Assembly: GCA_002452425.1 (NCBI GenBank)
Contig: DKFQ01000029.1
Location: 2,921-13,493, forward strand
Direction of reading: 5' to 3'
DNA length: 10,573 bases
Source of the DNA: Sulfurimonas sp. UBA6792
GTDB taxonomy: Bacteria; Campylobacterota; Campylobacteria; Campylobacterales; Sulfurimonadaceae
Shown: positions 1 through 6,108 of the stretch, one piece after another
How the letters are laid out: each line of letters begins with the position of its first letter
Position numbering within the stretch: position 1 is the stretch's first letter
Notes under the pieces: model-generated
Database searches by the model: none
The model's input: only the letters and a program-made list of their open reading frames with translations
What the model was told of the DNA's origin: nothing
Translations under genes and position numbers: made by a program

Positions 1-1754
1 ACCCTATTTTTGCCATTTGTTTTAGCAAGGGCGAGTGCTTGGTAGCCTCTTTTCATAACATCTTCAAGAGTGTCATCCCTTTTGCTTGACGTTACTCCAA
101 AACTAGCTGTTGCGCTTCCCACAAAGAAAAATTTGCTTTTTTCGATAAACATTTGAAGATGTCTTGCTGCTACAAGTATGTTTTGCATATCCGTCTCCGG
201 ACATACAACGAGATACTCCGTATCGCTCCATCTTCCGACAGTGTCAAGATAGCGTACATGGTGCAGTAAAAGATCTGCTATCTCTTTCATTAAAGAGTTT
301 CCTACCTCACGACCATGCTTCTCGTTGATCTCTCTTAAACCATCGATGTTCATCACGATGACGCCAAAAACATAGTCGTAACGCTTTGCTCTATGAAGCT
401 CACTTGTGAGAATCTCCTCTAGTTTTGCTTTGCCATAAAGCCCTGTTATCTCATCTTTGGTTGTTACTTTTTCATACGCTTTATTTGCTTGCAAAAGTTC
501 AGCTTCTAGTCTTGTTATCTTTCGCTCAAATTTTTCATTTATCTCTCTTAACTCTTTTTTTGAGAGGTTAAGTCTGTCAGAGAGCTCCTGCTCTTTTTCA
601 ACTTTAGACGCAAACTCTGCCTCTTCATCCTTGATGCGAGCAACCAAAGCGGATGCAATCATTAAAATATTGGAAACTACCATCAGCGCAAAAAGATCAT
701 AAAGGTAACTGCTATAAGCAATAAACCCTAGCGCCATCGCAAATGCAACAAGCTCACCCAATCCAAGAAAAATCCATGCTAAGAGCAGATAAAGCGCCCC
801 TGAAATCCCCGCTTTATGCGCCTTTGCCGAAAGATAAAAAAGAAAGAGAAATAGTAGCGATGCAAGAACTGCAAAAAAGTACATAAGAAGTGTATTACTC
901 GCCGCCACTAGAGCAAAGAGTCCAAAAACAAGCGTTGCCATTATGAAATAAGTAAGGTATCTCTTTAATTGTGGAAAGTTCTCTTTGACTTGAAAAAAAT
1001 GACCTACAAAAAGGAGTGCAGCTAAAAAACTAAAAGCGATTGTCAATGGGGCAAGAGTGTTGTTTTGGAAAAAAAGCTCTCTGTTGTAGCCATAGTAAGT
1101 TCCCATCAAGAAAAACAACCCGACAAGATAGAGACCATAGTAAAGGTAGTTTCTATTTTTAAGCGCTAAGAAGTTGATGAAATTGTATAAAATCATAATA
1201 AGCACAACACCCATCAGCATGCCATTGAAAAGTAGCGTATAGGTTAAGCGCTCTGCAGCACTTTTTTGAGAGTGCAGCGTAGGTGCTAGGATAATGGCAT
1301 TTTGGCTTTTTGTTTTGATGTAAATCGTTGCTTTTTGCATCGGAGCAATGCTGAGGGGCACAAAAAAAGAGCGCGCGTCGTTTTGCGGCGTGAGAGTATG
1401 CATCTCCTCATCCAATTGCACAAATGCCTCCATCGTATCAATCCAAGGAATAGGCATCTCAATGCTACCATCAAAGCGTTGCGCACTCTCATTGAGTAAA
1501 CCAAAGCGAATCCAAACAGTGTCATTTGTGTAGCCAGTTGCTATAGACTGTGCATTGATGGAATGAAAGTTATCGGCAAAAGAGTCTTGAGAGACGGCTT
1601 CAAAACTAAAATGGTTTTGCGCATCCACAAAAAGTTCAGAATGTGGCGTGAGATTTATCTTATCACTCTTTTCATCTATTTTGAGAGCTTCTAAAGCAAA
1701 AATCTGAGTAGCTAAAAAAATAAAAAATAAAAAAAATTTATAACTATTTCGCAT
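1..1754 (-). CDS. 7TM-DISM membrane sensor with coiled coil and degenerate GGDEF domain (3' end outside window)
   Basis: The frame is open from an ATG at 1754 to the left edge (about 585 residues seen) and ends in the GGDEF-family tail ALAKTNGKNRV, so only a little of the C-terminus is missing. A ribosome site (AGGA) lies 9 bases before the ATG. Order of parts: signal peptide (residues 1-20, ending IFA); periplasmic 7TMR-DISMED2-like domain (about 35-165, with the typical TVWIRFGLLNES); seven-helix 7TMR-DISM block (about 168-372); coiled coil (about 374-430); GGDEF domain (432 onward, opening DEITGLY). In this family a periplasmic ligand is sensed and the output is cytoplasmic c-di-GMP signalling. 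Here the active-site motif reads SDTEY (510-514) instead of GGDEF, and the GHxxGD-type segment is GREVGN, so diguanylate cyclase activity is unlikely. The inhibitory site RYLD (501-504) sits exactly five residues before the motif. I infer a c-di-GMP-binding receptor rather than a synthase. Domain assignment is firm; ligand and role are unknown. Confidence 0.88.
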   Translation of the reverse strand, partial: MRNSYKFFLFFIFLATQIFALEALKIDEKSDKINLTPHSELFVDAQNHFSFEAVSQDSFADNFHSINAQSIATGYTNDTVWIRFGLLNESAQRFDGSIEMPIPWIDTMEAFVQLDEEMHTLTPQNDARSFFVPLSIAPMQKATIYIKTKSQNAIILAPTLHSQKSAAERLTYTLLFNGMLMGVVLIMILYNFINFLALKNRNYLYYGLYLVGLFFLMGTYYGYNRELFFQNNTLAPLTIAFSFLAALLFVGHFFQVKENFPQLKRYLTYFIMATLVFGLFALVAASNTLLMYFFAVLASLLFLFLFYLSAKAHKAGISGALYLLLAWIFLGLGELVAFAMALGFIAYSSYLYDLFALMVVSNILMIASALVARIKDEEAEFASKVEKEQELSDRLNLSKKELREINEKFERKITRLEAELLQANKAYEKVTTKDEITGLYGKAKLEEILTSELHRAKRYDYVFGVIVMNIDGLREINEKHGREVGNSLMKEIADLLLHHVRYLDTVGRWSDTEYLVVCPETDMQNILVAARHLQMFIEKSKFFFVGSATASFGVTSSKRDDTLEDVMKRGYQALALAKTNGKNR

Positions 1755-1784
1755 CAAAAAAAATCCTCATGAAGTATGTGAAAT

Positions 1785-1790
1785 ATTATA
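1785..1790 (-). promoter_or_regulatory. candidate -10 box for the 7TM-DISM/GGDEF gene
   Basis: The minus strand reads TATAAT here, about 31 bases before the ATG at 1754, inside the 49-base gap after the upstream elyC-like gene. No convincing -35 box is seen, which is usual for the main sigma factor of Campylobacterota. The gene may be transcribed both from here and by read-through from the gene before it. Confidence 0.4.
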
Positions 1791-1803
1791 CGCAAAAGCA
1801 ACT

Positions 1804-2553
1804 CTATTTTTGGTTAAACCTACTCCATAAAATACCTATGTACTCATGGATTGCCATATGTGAGTTATCAAACGAGCCGCTATCAGGAGCTTTGAGGTAG
1901 CCATCAAACTCCTTTGCATAAAATGCAGTCGGTGCCGCTACAGGGCTTAGTCCGAGTGAGCCAAACAGCTCCATCGCACGTGGCATATGTGTTGCAGAGG
2001 TAACAAGGGCAAAAGGGGCGTCTGCGACTATCTCTTTTGCAAAAAGAGCCTCTTCCATAGTGTCTTTTGGCGTTTCGCCTATGATGATATTTGCCTCATC
2101 CACCCCAAGTGACATAGCAAGTTTGGCGTTCATAGTCGCATTTGCACTCTTCGTTTTCCCCTCATATCCCGTAAAGATTATTTTTGAACCGGCGATATTT
2201 TTATGAAGGATAACACCTTCTAAAACTCTTTTTACTCCAGAGTTGTTTAGGTTTGAGGAGAGTGGCTGTGATGCGTCTGTGTTGTGTCCGCTTCCAAGAA
2301 CGTGGATGTACTTTACCTGCTTTTCATAGCTGTATTTTGGATATTTTTGCTCAAGATTTTTGACTAAAAGGTTGGAAAACGGCTCATATGAAAAAAGAAA
2401 CAACAAGCTAAAAGATGCACTCAGGAAAACTATTGCATATCTCTTTTTATCCCGCAATAAAAAAAGAAGCCCTAAAGCAAAAAAAGTCAAAACTAAACCA
2501 AGCGGTTCGACAAAAAAAGTAACAAACTTTTTGAAAAAAAATCCTATCTCCAC
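1804..2553 (-). CDS. elyC: ElyC-type envelope biogenesis protein (YdcF/SanA family, DUF218)
   Basis: The protein has 249 residues with two N-terminal membrane helices (about 8-27 and 36-51) followed by a DUF218 domain. Its best family resemblance is E. coli ElyC: it shares the SSNL.NSGVKR segment, SKIIFTGYEGKT, SLGVDEANII, the PKDTMEEA motif and the APFALVTSATHMPRAM segment, in the same order and with the same helix arrangement. ElyC in E. coli is an inner-membrane factor linked to peptidoglycan synthesis and undecaprenyl-phosphate lipid carrier metabolism; the chemistry is not settled. I chose the GTG at 2553 because AAGGAG lies 7 bases before it and because the first residues then match ElyC length. 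The longer reading from the ATG at 2664 would run through the divergent promoter and into the opposite gene. Family is firm; orthology to ElyC rather than another YdcF paralogue is likely but not proven. Confidence 0.85.
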   Translation of the reverse strand: MEIGFFFKKFVTFFVEPLGLVLTFFALGLLFLLRDKKRYAIVFLSASFSLLFLFSYEPFSNLLVKNLEQKYPKYSYEKQVKYIHVLGSGHNTDASQPLSSNLNNSGVKRVLEGVILHKNIAGSKIIFTGYEGKTKSANATMNAKLAMSLGVDEANIIIGETPKDTMEEALFAKEIVADAPFALVTSATHMPRAMELFGSLGLSPVAAPTAFYAKEFDGYLKAPDSGSFDNSHMAIHEYIGILWSRFNQK

Positions 2554-2574
2554 AAATCCGCTCCTTAATGGTGG

Positions 2575-2587
2575 ATTATAGTATAAT
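2575..2587. promoter_or_regulatory. palindromic divergent promoter core (back-to-back -10 boxes)
   Basis: The sequence ATTATA-G-TATAAT is a perfect palindrome around one G. It gives a consensus TATAAT on the plus strand (2582-2587) for the TTG-started gene at 2615 and a consensus TATAAT on the minus strand (2580 to 2575) for the elyC-like gene at 2553. Predicted starts near 2594 and 2568 leave leaders of about 20 and 15 bases, each just long enough to hold the ribosome site. Neither direction has a clear -35 box. Confidence 0.6.
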
Positions 2588-2614
2588 TCGCATAAATATC
2601 TTAGAAGGATTAAC

Positions 2615-3352
2615 TTGCAAGCATTTGGAAAGTTTTTTACAAAATTTGACCACGAATATCTCAAAGAACACTACATCTATATCCCAAAAGATGATGAAAT
2701 CATCACAGTTACAGAGCTTGAAGAGATGCTCAAAAACAGACGTAAAACTGTCATAGGAACTATCTTTTTATATAACCCTGCCCTCGCACCAATGGGTTAC
2801 AACACAAACACAAGACTTGCATCGCAAGGGTATCCTTTTGATGAAGAGTTTTGCTCTCTTAGCCTTGAGAGCCACTTCCACCTTTTTGCTGCTGCACTCA
2901 AAGATGAAAACTACAAAGGAAAACTTGTTGAGATAAAGTATCTCTTTAGCCTCAACAGACCGGACATTGAACCAACCTCTGTTTTAGAATCCTTTGATGA
3001 TGATCTGGACAAATATCCAAGCGCACAGCTTACCCGCTACGACAAAGAACTTAACTACCAAGACTATCTCAACATAAGATTAAACGGCAAGTTTGTATTT
3101 TTTGCATGGGGAAATAAGTTTGACAGACACCATAAACATATCATCGCCTATGCAAAAAACATAGCTGCGCAAGCTGTTAAACTAGGCAAAGCTATCGGCT
3201 TTATGCATGATGCGAACTATGACGCACCTGAAGCGCTAGAGATGGGGCTTTTTCTCCCTGCCCTTGCAACCGGAAAATTTAAAGATGTACGTGCAAACGC
3301 TTTTAAAAAGGCATTCGCATCGTTTCCTCCTACGATTATAAAAACATCGTAA
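2615..3352 (+). CDS. uncharacterised protein, DUF1643-like
   Basis: This 245-residue soluble protein has no signal peptide or membrane helix. The start is TTG at 2615, with AAGGA 5 bases before it (2605-2609) and a TATAAT at 2582-2587; no ATG is as well placed. I do not recognise it with certainty. Its order of motifs resembles the DUF1643 family: a strand ending in YNPALAP (residues 53-59, compare the family's LNPS.A), then KYLFSLNRPDIEP (108-120, compare NLF..R.T.P), then VFFAWGN (161-167, compare the family's AWG) followed by a possible helix, and a terminal GFMHDANYDAPE segment (195-206) where the family has a G.P.HPLYL motif. DUF1643 has no settled function. The gene is divergent from the elyC-like gene and converges on glyS, and appears to be a single-gene transcript. 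Confidence 0.8.
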   Translation: MQAFGKFFTKFDHEYLKEHYIYIPKDDEIITVTELEEMLKNRRKTVIGTIFLYNPALAPMGYNTNTRLASQGYPFDEEFCSLSLESHFHLFAAALKDENYKGKLVEIKYLFSLNRPDIEPTSVLESFDDDLDKYPSAQLTRYDKELNYQDYLNIRLNGKFVFFAWGNKFDRHHKHIIAYAKNIAAQAVKLGKAIGFMHDANYDAPEALEMGLFLPALATGKFKDVRANAFKKAFASFPPTIIKTS

Positions 3353-3356
3353 TTTT

Positions 3357-3380
3357 GGAAGTGAGGCTTTAGCCTCGCTT
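3357..3380 (+). repeat. REP-like hairpin repeat, left copy of an inverted pair
   Basis: GGAA is followed by a hairpin with the stem GAGGCT (3363-3368), loop TT and stem AGCCTC (3371-3376). The outer bases AAG (3359-3361) and CTT (3378-3380) can lengthen the stem around one T-G mismatch. No T-run follows, so it is not a standard intrinsic terminator, though it lies 5 bases past the stop of the DUF1643-like gene. It is 19 of 22 bases identical to the inverted copy at 3411-3432, and the stem change is compensated. A tetranucleotide GGAG/GTAG next to a short palindrome is the form of REP elements. Confidence 0.65.
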
Positions 3381-3410
3381 AAAAACTGTACTGCAAAAGA
3401 GATTTTTTTT

Positions 3411-3432
3411 GCGGGGCTAAAGCCCCACCTCC
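3411..3432 (-). repeat. REP-like hairpin repeat, right copy of an inverted pair
   Basis: On the minus strand this reads GGAG followed by a hairpin with stem GGGGCT, loop TT and stem AGCCCC (3426 to 3413). It is inverted relative to the copy at 3357-3380, with 30 bases between them, giving a tail-to-tail pair like the REP doublets called BIMEs. The single stem difference is an A-T pair turned into a G-C pair. It lies 34 bases past the stop codon of glyS and has no T-tail in the direction of glyS transcription. Confidence 0.65.
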
Positions 3433-3466
3433 GAGGGAGTAGGCAAGGTAAGATTGTAAGAAAGAG

Positions 3467-5488
3467 CTAGATAGTTATCTCTTTAATCTCTGCGATTTTT
3501 GAGATGCTTTTGTAGATAGAAGCGACAAGTGCTTTTCTGTTGGTTCTTATAGCTTCATCTTCTGCATTTACCATCACATCGTTAAAGAACGCATCAAGTT
3601 CACCTTTTAGATCAAAGAGTGCGTCAAGCTCCTCTTCATAACTCTCATAAACACGTGTACGTACTTCGTTGTATCTTCTAAAGAGTGCCTCTTCTGCATT
3701 TTGTTCAAAAAGAGCCGGATTTATCTCTGCAATGTTTGCAAGGTCGATATCTTTGGTTATGTTTGCAACTCTTTTAAAGGTCGAGAATGACTCACTAAAT
3801 CCTTCGCTTTTTGCCAAACTATCAAGAGCTTCTATCTTTTTGGCGATTTTGAGCAGCTCTCTCTCGCCCGTCATAAGCACCGCCTCGATAATGGATGGAT
3901 TTACTTTGAAGTACTGTCTAATGCGCTCAAGGAAAAAAGCTTCAAGTTTTGTAACGTCAAAAGGTTCATACCCCTCAGCCAAAAGCTTAAGCATTGCGAC
4001 GATATCAAAAGAGAGTTCATGCTCTTTTGTGATTCTCACAAGCCCATTTACCGCACGGCGTAGAGCAAATGGGTCACGTGAGCCTGTTGGAATCTGGTTG
4101 ATGCTAAAGAGTGCCAAAAGCGTATCCAGCTTAAGGCTCATCGCAACGATAGCACTCATCTTTGTAGATGGAAGTGTACTCTCCTCACCATTTGGAAGAT
4201 ACTGCTCTTTTATGGCAGTCGCTACTGCCGCATTCTCTCCAAGGGCAGTGGCATAGTAACTTCCCATCAAACCTTGAAGCTCTGTAAACTCATAAACCAT
4301 CTCGCTCATTAGGTCGGCCTTTGCAAGGCTAATGGCACGCTCCAGCTCCTCTTTCGTTGCATCTTGCGGGTTGTAAATCTCAAAAAGAGTGTGTGCGATT
4401 TTTCTCTCACGCTCTATCTTGTCCGCAACACTTCCAAGCCCTTTCATAAAGACTACTTTTTCAAGTCCCGCCGTACTCAACCCTTTTTTGAGGTCGTTGT
4501 TGTAGAAAAAGAGTGCATCTGACAAACGAGGGCGTAAAACTCTCTCATTTCCCTCTATAACCTTTGAAAAATCATCCGTAAGCGCATTGGAGACTACAAC
4601 AAACTTGTTGACAAGCGCACCATCCTCAAAAACAGGGAAATATCTCTGATGCTCTTTCATGGACGTGATGATAACCTCAGGGGGAAGTTGTAAAAACTCA
4701 GCGTCAAAAGAACCCATTATTGCTGTCGGATTTTCCGTGATGGCAACGACTTCATCAAGCAAATCAGCGTCTATCTCGATTTTTACCCCGTTTTTGCTCT
4801 CTAAGAGTGCAAAATCTGCCAAAATCTTCTCACGTCTGGCTTCTGGAAAAAGTGTTACTCCGCCATTTTGAAGCACCTCAAAGTACTCTTTTGCTCCGCC
4901 AATAGCAGTTCTCTCAAAGTTGCTTATGCGGTGTACAAAAGTGCTTTTTGATGAGTGAGCACCAAAAAGTTCCATATCTACAAGTTCATCGCCAAAAAGG
5001 ACATTTACCCAGCGGATAGGACGGATAAAGCTCTCTTGCAAACTCCCCCATCTCATAGACTTTCCAAACTCTAAAGATTTTATCCACTCCTCGATGATGT
5101 TTGGAAGCAGAAGATGGGACGCTTGCCCTTTGAGTTCTCTTTTATAGTAAAGAACCTCTTTGCCATCTTTTGTAGCTTGAGAGATTTCGCTCATCTCTAC
5201 ACCGCATTTTTTAGCAAAACCGAGTGCGGCAGGAGTTGGCACGCCATCTTTGTAAGCAACACTCAGCGGCGCGCCAAAAAACTCTTCACTGCTGTCATCT
5301 TGCATACTTTTAAACTCTCTATGCCAAAAAACTAGGCGGCGTGGCGTGTAGTAAAACTCAAACTCACATAAAAGGGAGTTTTTCTCTAAAATAGCAGCAT
5401 ATTTTGTCTCAATATTTTTTAGTTCTTTTAAAAGCGGGATTGCCGGAAGCTCTTCTACTCCGACCTCTATCAATAGCGGCTTTACCAT
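3467..5488 (-). CDS. glyS: glycine--tRNA ligase beta subunit
   Basis: The protein has 673 residues, close to the usual 680-700 for bacterial GlyS. It is the tRNA-binding subunit of the two-subunit (alpha2beta2) glycyl-tRNA synthetase, which charges tRNA-Gly in the cytoplasm. Signs seen: the family N-terminus LLIEVGVEELPA (residues 5-16), YTPRRLVF, the central MKEHQRYFPVF (about 276-286), PTGSRDPFALRRA (about 465-478) and a C-terminal DALR-type anticodon-binding region (about 560-665). The ATG at 5488 is preceded by a modest ribosome site (AAGAGAG). The alpha subunit gene glyQ is not in the window; the two are often separate in Campylobacterota. The gene is convergent with the DUF1643-like gene and divergent from the superoxide reductase gene. 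No frameshift or missing block is seen. Confidence 0.97.
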   Translation of the reverse strand: MVKPLLIEVGVEELPAIPLLKELKNIETKYAAILEKNSLLCEFEFYYTPRRLVFWHREFKSMQDDSSEEFFGAPLSVAYKDGVPTPAALGFAKKCGVEMSEISQATKDGKEVLYYKRELKGQASHLLLPNIIEEWIKSLEFGKSMRWGSLQESFIRPIRWVNVLFGDELVDMELFGAHSSKSTFVHRISNFERTAIGGAKEYFEVLQNGGVTLFPEARREKILADFALLESKNGVKIEIDADLLDEVVAITENPTAIMGSFDAEFLQLPPEVIITSMKEHQRYFPVFEDGALVNKFVVVSNALTDDFSKVIEGNERVLRPRLSDALFFYNNDLKKGLSTAGLEKVVFMKGLGSVADKIERERKIAHTLFEIYNPQDATKEELERAISLAKADLMSEMVYEFTELQGLMGSYYATALGENAAVATAIKEQYLPNGEESTLPSTKMSAIVAMSLKLDTLLALFSINQIPTGSRDPFALRRAVNGLVRITKEHELSFDIVAMLKLLAEGYEPFDVTKLEAFFLERIRQYFKVNPSIIEAVLMTGERELLKIAKKIEALDSLAKSEGFSESFSTFKRVANITKDIDLANIAEINPALFEQNAEEALFRRYNEVRTRVYESYEEELDALFDLKGELDAFFNDVMVNAEDEAIRTNRKALVASIYKSISKIAEIKEITI

Positions 5489-5511
5489 AATGACTCTCTT
5501 ATTTGTTTTTG

Positions 5512-5544
5512 GCGATTTTATCGCTTTTTAGCTTTAAGAGCGAT
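5512..5544 (-). promoter_or_regulatory. glyS leader with two mutually exclusive hairpins
   Basis: In the glyS leader (minus strand) the segment 5525-5520 (AGCGAT) can pair in two ways. One is with AUCGCU at 5544-5539 (6 bp stem, 13-base loop). The other uses GCGAU (5524-5520) with AUCGC at 5516-5512 (5 bp stem, 3-base loop). Only one can form at a time. On the opposite strand the second hairpin is followed by five Ts (5525-5529), so it could also work as a weak plus-strand terminator. Stems are short, and the likely transcription start near 5540 would trim the first one. Confidence 0.25.
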
Positions 5545-5546
5545 TT

Positions 5547-5552
5547 ATTATA
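5547..5552 (-). promoter_or_regulatory. candidate -10 box for glyS
   Basis: The minus strand reads TATAAT (5552 to 5547), about 59 bases before the glyS ATG. No clear -35 box is seen. It gives a predicted transcript start near 5540. Part of the 161-base gap 5489-5649, which also holds the leader hairpins and the palindrome in front of the superoxide reductase gene. Confidence 0.4.
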
Positions 5553-5601
5553 TTTCTCTTAAACAATAACTATAGGCTATCTTTTATGTTTTTAGTAAAT
5601 G

Positions 5602-5617
5602 ATTGTAAAGTTACAAT
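5602..5617 (+). promoter_or_regulatory. operator-like palindrome overlapping the superoxide reductase -10 box
   Basis: ATTGTAA-AG-TTACAAT is a perfect inverted repeat with 7-base arms and a 2-base centre. Its right arm contains TACAAT (5612-5617), a good -10 hexamer placed about 33 bases before the ATG at 5650. A ribosome site AAGGA lies at 5639-5643. The overlap would suit a dimeric repressor blocking RNA polymerase. It does not match the PerR box (TTATAAT-N-ATTATAA) exactly, so the regulator is unknown. Confidence 0.5.
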
Positions 5618-5649
5618 GCCGTACAAATTAAAAACAAAAAGGATTAAAA

Positions 5650-6036
5650 ATGCCGACAATCAATCGTTATGTGGACATAGATACAGTTGAAAGAGAGAGT
5701 AAGAAGGATTATATAGACCGTCATTCACCGTTTATCCACTGTGCAGATAGCGCAAAAGAGGGTGAAATGTTTAGTGTGACTGTTAAGATGGGAAATGAAT
5801 ATACGCATCCGGATGATTTTGACCACTACATCGCAAATATGGCACTTTACAATGGTGAAACACTTTTAGCACGTGCGGATTTTGTTCCTGGAGCATTAGC
5901 AAATATGAAAGCGCATGCGACTGTTACTTTTAACATCATTCCAACGGGAAGCAAACTTAAACTTACAGCGCAAGCGTACTGTACGAAACACGGTATCTGG
6001 GAATCAGATCCAAAAGTGGTAGAAATTACAAAATAG
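5650..6036 (+). CDS. superoxide reductase, one-iron neelaredoxin type (class II SOR)
   Basis: The protein has 128 residues, the size of a single-domain superoxide reductase without the N-terminal desulforedoxin domain. These cytoplasmic enzymes reduce superoxide to hydrogen peroxide at a mononuclear Fe(His)4Cys site using electrons from rubredoxin or similar donors. All five expected ligands are visible: H25 in RHSP, H53 in THP, H59 in DHY, and C111 and H114 in CTKHGIW. The usual EKHxP loop reads DRHSP (23-27), so the glutamate and the catalytic lysine are replaced by aspartate and arginine. AAGGA at 5639-5643 fits the ATG. The gene stands alone, divergent from glyS and convergent with the chemoreceptor; no rubredoxin gene is in the window. 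Its TAG stop is part of the repeat that follows. A SoxZ-like sulfur carrier was considered but would not have this ligand set. Confidence 0.87.
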   Translation: MPTINRYVDIDTVERESKKDYIDRHSPFIHCADSAKEGEMFSVTVKMGNEYTHPDDFDHYIANMALYNGETLLARADFVPGALANMKAHATVTFNIIPTGSKLKLTAQAYCTKHGIWESDPKVVEITK

Positions 6037-6062
6037 ATCCTGAATCAAGTTCAGGATGACGA
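6034..6062 (+). repeat. hairpin repeat, left copy of an inverted pair
   Basis: The 29-base unit begins with TAGAT and ends with GACGA. Its core is an 8 bp stem ATCCTGAA/TTCAGGAT (6037-6044 with 6050-6057) closing the loop TCAAG. The leading TAG is the stop codon of the superoxide reductase gene. It resembles the very common dispersed bacterial repeat type that spells SRHS.LD.ES when translated. No T-tail follows, so it is not a standard terminator. Confidence 0.7.
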
Positions 6063-6075
6063 AAGCCCATAAATC

Positions 6076-6104
6076 TCGTCATTCCAAACTTGATTTGGAA
6101 TCTA
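6076..6104 (-). repeat. hairpin repeat, right copy of an inverted pair
   Basis: This is the inverted partner of 6034-6062, with 13 bases between them. On the minus strand it again runs from TAGAT to GACGA around an 8 bp stem ATTCCAAA/TTTGGAAT and the same TCAAG loop. It matches the left copy at 23 of 29 positions, and all six differences lie in the stem as three compensated base pairs. It ends 5 bases before the stop codon of the chemoreceptor gene. Confidence 0.7.
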
Positions 6105-6108
6105 ATAT

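Noticed and set aside
1286..1533. Several overlapping short frames on both strands within the 7TM-DISM gene
   Set aside because: All lie within the periplasmic domain codons of the long minus-strand gene, which has continuous domain structure; none has its own ribosome site.
2554..2664. N-terminal extension of the elyC-like gene to the ATG at 2664
   Set aside because: It would cross the divergent promoter and overlap the opposite gene, while GTG at 2553 has AAGGAG at good spacing and matches ElyC length.
3357..3432. Intrinsic terminators at the convergent junction of the DUF1643-like gene and glyS
   Set aside because: The hairpins are GC-rich but neither is followed by a T-run in the direction of transcription; paired REP-like repeats explain them better.
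3669..4256. Open frame of 195 codons antisense to glyS
   Set aside because: A shadow of the well-supported glyS frame with serine/alanine-rich low-complexity composition and no ribosome site or family resemblance.
5602..5617. PerR box before the superoxide reductase gene
   Set aside because: The palindrome has different arms (ATTGTAA rather than TTATAAT) and a 2-base instead of 1-base centre, so assigning PerR is not justified.
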